From an uncultured Erysipelotrichaceae bacterium (lineage in GTDB: Bacteria > Bacillota_I > Bacilli_A > Erysipelotrichales > Erysipelotrichaceae): a DNA stretch of 18,802 nucleotides. Both the position numbers and the translations under genes were made by a program. The DNA lies in contig CAKUTY010000014.1 in the NCBI GenBank assembly GCA_934692455.1, positions 1 to 18,802 on the forward strand, given 5' to 3'. Within the stretch, counting starts at the first letter, position 1. Every line of letters starts with the position of its first letter. The notes beneath the pieces are model-generated. The model made no database searches. It was not told the DNA's origin and saw only the letters and a list, made by a program, of their open reading frames with translations. Positions 7,333-12,935 of the stretch are shown here, piece by piece.

Positions 7333-8529
7333 ATGGGAAATTTGATGTTAGATGATATGCAAAAGTTCTTTGAAGTGGCTAAGGTAAGTCTTTGGCGCTT
7401 AGAAATAGATAATGATGAATGTTTTTTATGTGGTAACGATTGTTTTGATGAATTAGCAGGTTGTGACTCTAATCTCTCACCAAGTGAAAAGTTTGAATTC
7501 TTTAATGAACACTTAAGTCAATTAGATAAAGAATTATTTAAACTTTATTTACAATCATTATTAAGTGATACATCTGAGATAATTTATCGTTATGATCACC
7601 CAACAATGGGACAAATTTATATTAGGTGTTGTGGTACTAGAGACTTTGATAGAAAAGATAAAATTGTGATTGGTGGTTACCACCAAAATGTTACCGATTT
7701 AATTACTTTAGAAGATAATAATAAAATTAATGATGATAATGTAAAACTAAAGAAACATCAAATTGAATTAGAAAACTTCTATAAACACTTATTAGATTCT
7801 GAGTCATGTGGTCTTATGGCTTATACCTATCCTGAACATAAGATGATTCATTTGAATAAGAAAGCTAGGAAAATATATAACATTAGCGAAGATGAACTTA
7901 ATTGTACAAATAAATTATTCGAAATAGCTAAAGATACCTATATGCCAGATCCTGAGACTATTATTAAGCTTTATAGACTTAAGAATTATGATGGTAGTGT
8001 TGACTATACTGAAGTATTAAATCATGGCAAGGAAAACGAAAAAGAAGTAATTGCTAGAACTACAAGTTTTTTAAGCGATAGTAAGAGGGTACTTATCACA
8101 ACTTTAATTGATACTTCTGAATATAATAGTATTCAAACAAATAATGCCATTTTTGAAGCGATTGCGAGTGATTATATGAGCATCTTTAAAGTTGATTTAT
8201 TAAATAATCTTGTTTCGTTAGTATATAAAAAAGATAAGTTCTTAAACAAAGTAAGAGAAAAGACGCTTCAAGTAAATGCTTATTATGAAAGAATCAAGAT
8301 TTTTAATGATAACTATATCGATAAAGAATTATGTCCTGATTTCTTAGAAATTATGAGTCCTGAATATCTAGTTATGTATCTTTCTAAGCATGATACTTTT
8401 ACTTATGCGTTCAAGTGTAAAACTGATGAAGATAAGATTAGAAATTATGAAATCAAGTTCATCAGATTAACTAATGAACAGGGTTATAAGGCAATTTTGT
8501 GTTCAAAACTTTTAAACGAGACTGTTTAA
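7333..8529 (+). CDS. PAS-type sensor protein lacking a recognisable output domain
   Basis: ATG 7333 is chosen because TTGAGGT at 7321-7327 is its ribosome binding site; the upstream in-frame TTG is part of that site. The product is 398 residues, soluble, with no signal peptide or membrane helix. Residues about 5-130 look like a PAS domain with a PAC-like end (GQIYIRCCGTRDF, IVIGGYHQNVTDL). A short coiled linker (about 135-155) leads to a second PAS-like region (SCGLMAYTYPEHKMIHLNKK, NISEDELN). The final 130 residues, from AIASDYMSIFKVDLLNNLVS, resemble the sensor segment usually placed before a GGDEF domain, but the protein ends without GGDEF, EAL, kinase or HTH motifs. It may sense a ligand and act through a partner. 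Its promoter interlocks with that of the ABC operon, and its end overlaps the convergent ATPase gene by 18 bp. The PAS call is by sequence style only. Confidence 0.7.
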   Translation: MGNLMLDDMQKFFEVAKVSLWRLEIDNDECFLCGNDCFDELAGCDSNLSPSEKFEFFNEHLSQLDKELFKLYLQSLLSDTSEIIYRYDHPTMGQIYIRCCGTRDFDRKDKIVIGGYHQNVTDLITLEDNNKINDDNVKLKKHQIELENFYKHLLDSESCGLMAYTYPEHKMIHLNKKARKIYNISEDELNCTNKLFEIAKDTYMPDPETIIKLYRLKNYDGSVDYTEVLNHGKENEKEVIARTTSFLSDSKRVLITTLIDTSEYNSIQTNNAIFEAIASDYMSIFKVDLLNNLVSLVYKKDKFLNKVREKTLQVNAYYERIKIFNDNYIDKELCPDFLEIMSPEYLVMYLSKHDTFTYAFKCKTDEDKIRNYEIKFIRLTNEQGYKAILCSKLLNETV

Positions 8530-8531
8530 AA
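8510..8531. repeat. Inverted repeat spanning the overlapping convergent gene ends
   Basis: TTTTAAAC (8510-8517) and GTTTAAAA (8524-8531) form a perfect 8-bp inverted repeat around GAGACT. The leftward stop codon lies in the left arm and the rightward stop codon in the right arm. The stem is AT-only apart from one C-G pair and has only short T runs, so it may be a weak bidirectional terminator. No other terminator separates these genes. Confidence 0.55.
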
Positions 8532-9876
8532 CGTCTAAATCTACCTTATAAGTCATATTTTCTATGGATTCTGATTTAAGAAACATTGCCATATACCAAG
8601 GATAGTATGTTATTTTTTCTATACATTGAACATTATCCTTACAGAAAACGATAGCACTATCAGGTTTCCATTCTTCTATCTCTAATAATCTATCTAGAGT
8701 GTTATGTTTTTTATAATCATTACCTGATTTTATTTCCACAAAGTCTATCTTTGAACCATTTTGTAGTACAAAGTCAATCTCACCGATTTTCTTTGTGTCA
8801 AAATAATGAAGTGAATAATTATTTGCCACAAACATCTGTGCCATAACATTTTCTAGAATACTTCCCATATTAACAGTTAAATCATTATTTAAAATACTAA
8901 ATTGGATGTTATCCATTGATAAAGCACATAAAAGACCTGTATCTCCAGCATACAGTTTAAATAAGTTTCTTTTTTCATTAAGTTTTAAAGCCCCGACTGG
9001 TTCACTTACATTAAAACACGCATTTGCAACACCAGCATCCAATAACCAATTAAACGAATCTTCATATCTTTCCATCCTGGCGCTAGTCTTTTGACTGCTG
9101 ATGATAAAACGTCTATTTTTATCATTTAATTGAGATGGGATTGAATCAAAGATTGATCTAATCTTTGGTCTATCACTAGCATCTGCATATTTTGCGATAT
9201 CTTGACGATATAATTCGATAATTTCATTTTGACTATCAATTACTCTTGTAATGTCATGGGTATCGATATACGTCTTAACTACCTTTGGCATACCACCAAC
9301 TACAATATATGCGTTAAACAATTTAGTTAAAGTAGTATGTACTACATCTAATATTGGTGTTTTATCTTCATATGATTTTCTTAAACTATCAACGGTACTT
9401 TGTTGAAGGCCGTTAGCTAAAATAAATTCCTCAAAATCCATTGGATACATTGTATATAATTCTTCAAAACCAACCGGTAAAGATCTTACAATTTTATTTT
9501 TAACTCCTAATAAAGAACCGGTTTCTATATAATCAAATCTTCCATCTTCTACTAAAAATTTGATTGCAGTTCTAGCATTTGGACATTCTTGAATTTCATC
9601 AAATAATATTAGAGTATCACCAGGAATCAATTGTTTCATAGATAAAGCCGTAATGCCTTCGATAATAGTATTTGCATCTAAGTTACCATCAAATATTTTT
9701 CTAGCATCCAAATCTGATACAAAGTTAAATTCTACAAAACATTTATACTCATTCTTTCCAAATTCACGCACAACTGTAGTCTTACCTATTTGACGTGCAC
9801 CTTGAATACATAATGCAGTTTTATTTTTATTTTGTTTCCATTGTAATAATCTATCGTAAGCTTTTCTATATAACAT
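8512..9876 (-). CDS. AAA_14 / DUF4143 family ATP-binding protein
   Basis: The 454-residue protein has an N-terminal AAA+ core: Walker A GARQIGKTT (residues 26-34), Walker B LILFDEIQECP with Asp93-Glu94, and a sensor-like ETGSLLG. A helical middle part (about 200-330) matches the DUF4143 style. The C-terminal segment carries a PD-(D/E)XK-like pattern: Glu366/Asp368 in GEIDFVLQ, then Glu381-x-Lys383 in FVEIKSG. This family is widespread and often multicopy in gut Bacillota and other anaerobes; its biological role is not established. The ribosome binding site AAGGAG precedes ATG 9876 by about 6 bases. It is a single-gene unit, preceded by a palindromic array and tail-to-tail with the PAS gene. 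Length and motifs look complete, so it is probably functional. Whether the nuclease-like tail cuts DNA cannot be told. Confidence 0.92.
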   Translation of the reverse strand: MLYRKAYDRLLQWKQNKNKTALCIQGARQIGKTTVVREFGKNEYKCFVEFNFVSDLDARKIFDGNLDANTIIEGITALSMKQLIPGDTLILFDEIQECPNARTAIKFLVEDGRFDYIETGSLLGVKNKIVRSLPVGFEELYTMYPMDFEEFILANGLQQSTVDSLRKSYEDKTPILDVVHTTLTKLFNAYIVVGGMPKVVKTYIDTHDITRVIDSQNEIIELYRQDIAKYADASDRPKIRSIFDSIPSQLNDKNRRFIISSQKTSARMERYEDSFNWLLDAGVANACFNVSEPVGALKLNEKRNLFKLYAGDTGLLCALSMDNIQFSILNNDLTVNMGSILENVMAQMFVANNYSLHYFDTKKIGEIDFVLQNGSKIDFVEIKSGNDYKKHNTLDRLLEIEEWKPDSAIVFCKDNVQCIEKITYYPWYMAMFLKSESIENMTYKVDLDVLNSLV

Positions 9877-9897
9877 AATGATTCTCCTTGTAACCTT

Positions 9898-9926
9898 ATA
9901 TTAACCGCTAATTTTGATTATTTCAA
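9898..9926 (-). promoter_or_regulatory. Candidate promoter of the DUF4143 ATPase gene
   Basis: Read leftward, TTGAAA (9926-9921) and TAATAT (9903-9898) are 17 bp apart. The transcript would start near 9891, 14 bases before the start codon and just ahead of AAGGAG. The nearest copy of the TTTTGCGACAAAA array abuts the -35 on its upstream side. Confidence 0.5.
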
Positions 9927-10011
9927 CAGTTTTGCGACAAAATTCCAATGTTTTACATACAGTTTTGCGACAAAATTCTTAATTTTTTGGGTATGTTTTG
10001 CGACATTATTC
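9926..10011. repeat. Three copies of a TTTTGCGACAAAA motif at exact 33-bp spacing
   Basis: Copies lie at 9929-9945, 9962-9978 and 9995-10011 (GTTTTGCGACAAAATTC twice; the third has TT for AA after GCGACA). The first two copies are identical over 20 bases, from ACAG to ATTC. The core is an inverted repeat, TTTTG and CAAAA around CGA. A 33-bp period is close to three helical turns, placing all copies on one DNA face directly upstream of the ATPase promoter. The likely reading is a binding array for a regulator, possibly the ATPase itself. The intervening sequence is not conserved, which argues against simple tandem duplication. Confidence 0.75.
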
Positions 10012-10310
10012 TATTTTTTTACTGTTTCAGCACCATATATACACACAATTGATAAGACTACAAACATCAAACCTAACATGATTGAACCAGAACAATCTAA
10101 TGATAGTGTTGATGTTTCTTTCATAATTCCATTAACATCCTCAGCTAATATTTAAGTGATTAATGGTATACAAACAGTTAGGATACTAATACCTTTTAAA
10201 TTTATATTTTCCTTTTCCAACACCAGATACTGTTCAATGTCCACTTTTTTGTCTTGAATGTCCACTTTTCTATTCTCAATATCTACTTTTGTATCCCAAT
10301 GTCCACTTTT
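10011..10310 (-). pseudogene. Decayed gene for a small coiled-coil membrane protein
   Basis: Leftward, one frame reads from the heptads KVDIENR, KVDIQDK, KVDIEQY (from 10289) through EKENINLKG and the hydrophobic GISILTVCIPLIT. It then meets TAA at 10152-10154, continues in the same frame as ILAEDVNGIMKETSTL, and has a membrane segment SIMLGLMFVVLSIVCIYGA before ending VKK and TAG at 10011-10013. With one stop read through, this is a coherent protein with an N-terminal coiled coil and two hydrophobic segments. The first heptad copy is 20 rather than 21 bp away, a one-base frameshift. No start codon or ribosome binding site is visible. I do not recognise the family. The piece 10011-10124 could give a 37-residue membrane peptide starting MKETS, but its only purine-rich site is too far upstream. 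Confidence 0.6.
10236..10310 (-). repeat. 21-bp tandem repeat encoding KVDI heptads
   Basis: The 13-base unit AATGTCCACTTTT (plus strand) occurs at 10236-10248, 10257-10269 and 10298-10310, with a variant AATATCTACTTTT at 10278-10290. Steps are 21, 21 and 20 bp. Read leftward, the three in-frame copies encode KVDI. The variant differs only by GTG to GTA and GAC to GAT, both synonymous, which points to a coding repeat once under selection and not a DNA-binding array. Confidence 0.7.
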
Positions 10311-10341
10311 TATAAGAGTTTTTTAATAGTATGCTCATAAT

Positions 10342-10369
10342 AAAAAGACCAATTCAATATGAATCAGTC
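10342..10369 (-). terminator. Intrinsic terminator of the NUDIX-MazG-LbH-HAD operon
   Basis: Leftward, GACTGATTCA pairs with TGAATTGGTC over ten positions (two G-U pairs) around the loop TAT, followed directly by TTTTT. It begins one base after the HAD stop codon. Confidence 0.88.
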
Positions 10370-10370
10370 T

Positions 10371-11009
10371 CTATAAATATTTAAGAATATCTTTAGGCTC
10401 ATCAACCAAGATATTGTCATGATCAATTAGTTCACCCTTACTTCTAAAACCCCAAGTAACTGATAAACAATTTAGATGTGCATTATGGGCGGTTTCTACA
10501 TCAGTTAAACTATCACCAACATAAATAACATCATCCTTTTTAAGATTCATCTTATCAATAATATAGTTAACACCCTCAGGATCTGGCTTAACCTTCATAC
10601 TATCAACATGACCTAAGACATATTCTTGATTAATGTTTGGAAAATGTAATTCAATAAGTCTTTTAGTATAATTATCATTCTTATTTGAATTAACTCCTAC
10701 CTTAATATTATTTTTAATCAATGTATCTATTAACTCTTTAATATTAGGATAAGGTGTAGAAGTTTTATCATAAACTTGTTCATACTTAGCCAAGAATGTC
10801 TTGTATGCAACTTCTATTAAATCAGGATATTCCACAAAACATTGTTCAATTAAATTATGAATACCATGACCAACTCTTTGTCTTGTTGTATCCACATCAT
10901 CATACTTATCAATTTTTAATTCTTGATAAGTTAGATTAACCGCATCATTAAGATCACTAATAGTATTAATTAAAGTACCATCTAAATCAAAAATAATTCC
11001 TTTTTTCAT
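10371..11009 (-). CDS. HAD-family phosphatase, phosphoglycolate phosphatase-like
   Basis: The 212-residue protein has the HAD motifs in order: motif I FDLDGTLINT with nucleophile Asp8 and acid/base Asp10, a helical cap (about 15-85), motif II region KVGVNSNKN, motif III lysine in KVKPDPEG, and motif IV VGDSLTDVETA. Length and cap type match the Gph/PgpP/YjjG branch, which hydrolyses small phosphate esters such as 2-phosphoglycolate, pyrophosphate or nucleotides. The exact substrate is not readable. The start codon overlaps the preceding stop in TAATG, so translation is coupled to the beta-helix gene. It is last in the operon, followed at once by a strong terminator. With NUDIX and MazG-like partners upstream, a role in clearing damaged or by-product phosphates is a reasonable inference. 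Confidence 0.9.
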   Translation of the reverse strand: MKKGIIFDLDGTLINTISDLNDAVNLTYQELKIDKYDDVDTTRQRVGHGIHNLIEQCFVEYPDLIEVAYKTFLAKYEQVYDKTSTPYPNIKELIDTLIKNNIKVGVNSNKNDNYTKRLIELHFPNINQEYVLGHVDSMKVKPDPEGVNYIIDKMNLKKDDVIYVGDSLTDVETAHNAHLNCLSVTWGFRSKGELIDHDNILVDEPKDILKYL

Positions 11010-11671
11010 TAATTCTTGCCTACAATATTATCAAAATCCTTATAAATACTATCTGAAGGAATAACACCTCTAACTCTACTCAAAGGATAAATATTAGTGT
11101 TACGACCAACAACAGTACCTGGATTTAAAACCGAATTACAACCAACTTCTACATGATCACCCAAGATAGCTCCAAACTTCTTTTGTTCGGTTTCAATCTT
11201 TTCACCATCGAAGTTCTTAACCACTACCAAAGTCTTATCAGACTTAACATTTGAAGTAATAGAACCTGCACCCATATGAGACTTATAGCCTAAGATTGAA
11301 TCACCAACATAGTTATAATGTGGAGTTTGAACATTATCAAACAAGATAACATTCTTAAGTTCACATGAATTACCAACTACACAATTAGCCCCAACTAATG
11401 CAGAACCTCTAATAAAAGCACAATGTCTTACTTCAGTATTAGGACCAATGATTAGTGGAGCACCCAAATAAGCACTCTCAAATACAGTCGCTGTTTTATG
11501 AATCCATACATTCTCTTTTACTTCATCATATTCATTCTTATCTAATGTCTTACCAATTCTGATAATTTCTTCTTTAATACCACTTAATGCTTGCCAAGGA
11601 TATTTAAACTTACTCAAGTAATCCTTCGCCAATGTATGTTCTAAATCTAATAAGTTATTTGTTGTATACAT
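11009..11671 (-). CDS. Left-handed beta-helix protein, GlmU-like acyltransferase part without uridylyltransferase domain
   Basis: I place the start at ATG 11671: it has GAGGTGA as ribosome binding site and follows the MazG-like stop by one base. A longer version from 11731 would overlap that gene by about 60 bases and lacks such a site. The 220-residue product has an alpha-helical N-terminus (about 1-55) and then hexapeptide repeats (VWIHKTATVFESAYLGAPLI, IIGPNTEVRHCAFIRGSALV, VGANCVVGNSCELKNVILFD). GlmU-like residues follow in PHYNYVGDSILG and GAGSITSN, where the His may be catalytic. It resembles the C-terminal acetyltransferase half of GlmU; such stand-alone proteins are often misnamed UDP-GlcNAc pyrophosphorylase. 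Acyl-CoA and sugar specificity are unknown. It is third of four genes in a packed operon. Confidence 0.85.
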   Translation of the reverse strand: MYTTNNLLDLEHTLAKDYLSKFKYPWQALSGIKEEIIRIGKTLDKNEYDEVKENVWIHKTATVFESAYLGAPLIIGPNTEVRHCAFIRGSALVGANCVVGNSCELKNVILFDNVQTPHYNYVGDSILGYKSHMGAGSITSNVKSDKTLVVVKNFDGEKIETEQKKFGAILGDHVEVGCNSVLNPGTVVGRNTNIYPLSRVRGVIPSDSIYKDFDNIVGKN

Positions 11672-11672
11672 A

Positions 11673-11999
11673 TCATTCACCTCTATTGATTGACCTATTA
11701 CTATTAAAACCATCAGGAAAACGATTTTCAAGTTTTTTTATATTTTTTTCTAAAATTTCTGACAAATTAACATTCAAGGCCGTAGCAGCTTCAGCCAAAT
11801 ACCATGCTACATCACCTAGTTCTTTAATTAACTTTTCATCATCCAAATCATGTCCTTGAAAAAGGTGTTTTTTAACTAAATCAATAACCTCACCACTTTC
11901 TCCACACAAACCCATAGCAGCATTCAAAATTAATTCCTTCTTATCAATTTCAGGATTCAAAGTTCTCATTGCCAATTCTTGATACTTATCAACATCCAT
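11673..11999 (-). CDS. MazG-like nucleotide pyrophosphohydrolase
   Basis: The 108-residue all-helical protein has the MazG metal-binding signature: GESGEV with Glu34 and Glu37, then KELGDVAWYL with Glu60 and Asp63, the ExxE...ExxD arrangement that holds Mg2+. Single-domain MazG proteins of this length hydrolyse (d)NTPs to monophosphate and pyrophosphate, removing abnormal nucleotides. Its ribosome binding site AAAGGTGG overlaps the end of the NUDIX gene two bases upstream, and the next gene starts one base after its stop, so the cistrons are read together. Its pairing with a NUDIX hydrolase supports a nucleotide-pool role; the actual substrate is not known. Confidence 0.9.
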   Translation of the reverse strand: MDVDKYQELAMRTLNPEIDKKELILNAAMGLCGESGEVIDLVKKHLFQGHDLDDEKLIKELGDVAWYLAEAATALNVNLSEILEKNIKKLENRFPDGFNSNRSINRGE

Positions 12000-12001
12000 A
12001 T

Positions 12002-12457
12002 TTACACCACCTTTGATTTATACTTGCCATCTTCAAAATAATAAATTAGTTCACTCAAAGTATCGCTTTCCATAATTTCTATCATACGATCTAAATCAAG
12101 TGATAATTTAACACTATCTAGTTTATCTCTATCTAACCAATATATCTCACCCTCATCAGAAGATTTAAGTTCTCCTTCAAACTCATTACACTTATAGAAT
12201 AAGATAACATATCTATCCTCATCTTTGGTCTGCTTATATTCTTCTATTCCACATAAGATGGGTTCTAATAATGTTAAACCTGTTTCTTCTTTAACTTCTC
12301 TTATAATTGCATCATAGAAGTTTTCGCCTTTTTCTACATGACCACCAGGCAAGGTAATACCAGGCCAATCACTCTTGGTTCTTTCTTGTACAAGTATCTT
12401 ATTATTCTTATAAATAAGACACATATTTGTAAAAATCGTTAATTCTTTAGTATGCAT
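12002..12457 (-). CDS. NUDIX hydrolase, MutT/8-oxo-dGTPase-like
   Basis: The 151-residue protein holds a perfect Nudix box G-x5-E-x7-REV-x-EE-x-GL from Gly39 to Leu61 (GGHVEKGENFYDAI then REVKEETGL). WPGITLPGGH before it and EIYWLDRDKL after it are typical of the MutT/MutX group that cleans 8-oxo-dGTP or related nucleoside diphosphate derivatives. ATG 12457 is the furthest upstream start; no proper ribosome binding site precedes it (only GGG next to the codon), and a TATAAT lies so close that the message may be leaderless. An internal Met at codon 12 also lacks such a site. It is the first gene of a four-gene operon running away from oriC, and a DnaA box sits beside its promoter. Family certain; substrate and start less so. 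Confidence 0.9.
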   Translation of the reverse strand: MHTKELTIFTNMCLIYKNNKILVQERTKSDWPGITLPGGHVEKGENFYDAIIREVKEETGLTLLEPILCGIEEYKQTKDEDRYVILFYKCNEFEGELKSSDEGEIYWLDRDKLDSVKLSLDLDRMIEIMESDTLSELIYYFEDGKYKSKVV

Positions 12458-12464
12458 GCCCTAA

Positions 12465-12470
12465 TTATAA
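12465..12470 (-). promoter_or_regulatory. Possible -10 element of the NUDIX operon next to a DnaA box
   Basis: TATAAT read leftward (12470-12465) would start transcription at about 12458, one base before ATG 12457. No good -35 is seen at 16-18 bp. The DnaA box at 12471-12479 directly abuts the element, so DnaA could influence this operon. Confidence 0.4.
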
Positions 12471-12879
12471 TGTGGAAAAGTCCTTTATTTATGCCATATT
12501 TTGAAATTTAAAACTTTTATATAAACATAGTTGATAAGTTATCCACAATGGGTGATATTTTATCATTTATTAACATATCTTATTAACATAAAATCCACAG
12601 CTCATTTTTAAAGTTATCCACATTGTGTGGAAAAGTGGAAAATGCATTAAAATCCTTTGTTTATAAGGGTTTTAACAATTCGCAATTGTGTAAATTCGTG
12701 TTAATTATTAAGAGTTTTGTCGCTATTCCACACTTTTCAATCCTGTGGAAAACTTATTAACTTTTTATCAACATTTTGAATTATGTGGAAAACTGTGGAA
12801 AACTCATTAAACTTCAGTGTTTATAAGCTTACAATTATTTTGAAAATGTGGAATGTGGAAAACTCAACATTTTTCTTCC

Positions 12880-12908
12880 TTGAATTGTGGAAAACTCAAA
12901 CGTATAAT
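12880..12908 (+). promoter_or_regulatory. dnaA promoter with a DnaA box in its spacer
   Basis: TTGAAT (12880-12885) and TATAAT (12903-12908) are 17 bp apart. The box TGTGGAAAA (12886-12894) starts immediately after the -35, so DnaA bound there would compete with RNA polymerase, the usual autorepression. The start is predicted near 12915, 21 bases before the start codon. Confidence 0.75.
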
Positions 12909-12935
12909 TGGTTTTACTTAAGGAAATAGTGGGAT

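Larger units (their letters stand above)
12458..12935. other. oriC: oriC, upstream DnaA-box cluster
   Basis: This 478-bp gene-free stretch holds two consensus boxes TTATCCACA (12539-12547, 12614-12622) and one variant TATTCCACA (12724-12732). Seven copies of TGTGGAAAA, the reverse of TTTTCCACA, begin at 12471, 12626, 12744, 12784, 12794, 12854 and 12886, and a weaker TGTGGAATG is at 12847. Six of the seven start at or after 12626, all in the same orientation. Between the boxes the DNA is AT-rich, with a 13-bp step repeat TTATTAACAT (12567-12576, 12580-12589) and a palindrome ACAATT/AATTGT (12675-12689) of unknown role. Position directly upstream of dnaA and box density make the origin call secure. 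Boundaries are set by the flanking genes. Confidence 0.95.

Noticed and set aside
9918..10013. The 33-bp array as coding sequence (a leftward frame reads repeated FVAK-type units and is in frame with the decayed gene)
   Set aside because: A 33-bp period would keep any frame open, and the frame follows a stop codon. The motif core is an inverted repeat and sits at a promoter, and the third copy changes a codon non-synonymously.
10011..10124. A genuine 37-residue small membrane protein starting MKETS
   Set aside because: No ribosome binding site at proper distance, and the same frame continues upstream beyond one stop as a coherent protein; treated as the tail of a broken gene.
10236..10310. 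GTCCACTTTT repeats as multiple terminal repeats of an IS21-like insertion sequence
   Set aside because: No transposase remnant lies nearby, and the variant copy differs only by synonymous changes in a frame that continues into membrane segments. A coding heptad repeat explains it better.
11672..11731. Longer start of the beta-helix protein at 11731
   Set aside because: It would overlap the MazG-like gene by about 60 bases and add a tail encoded antisense to nothing but that gene's end; ATG 11671 has GAGGTGA and family-like length.
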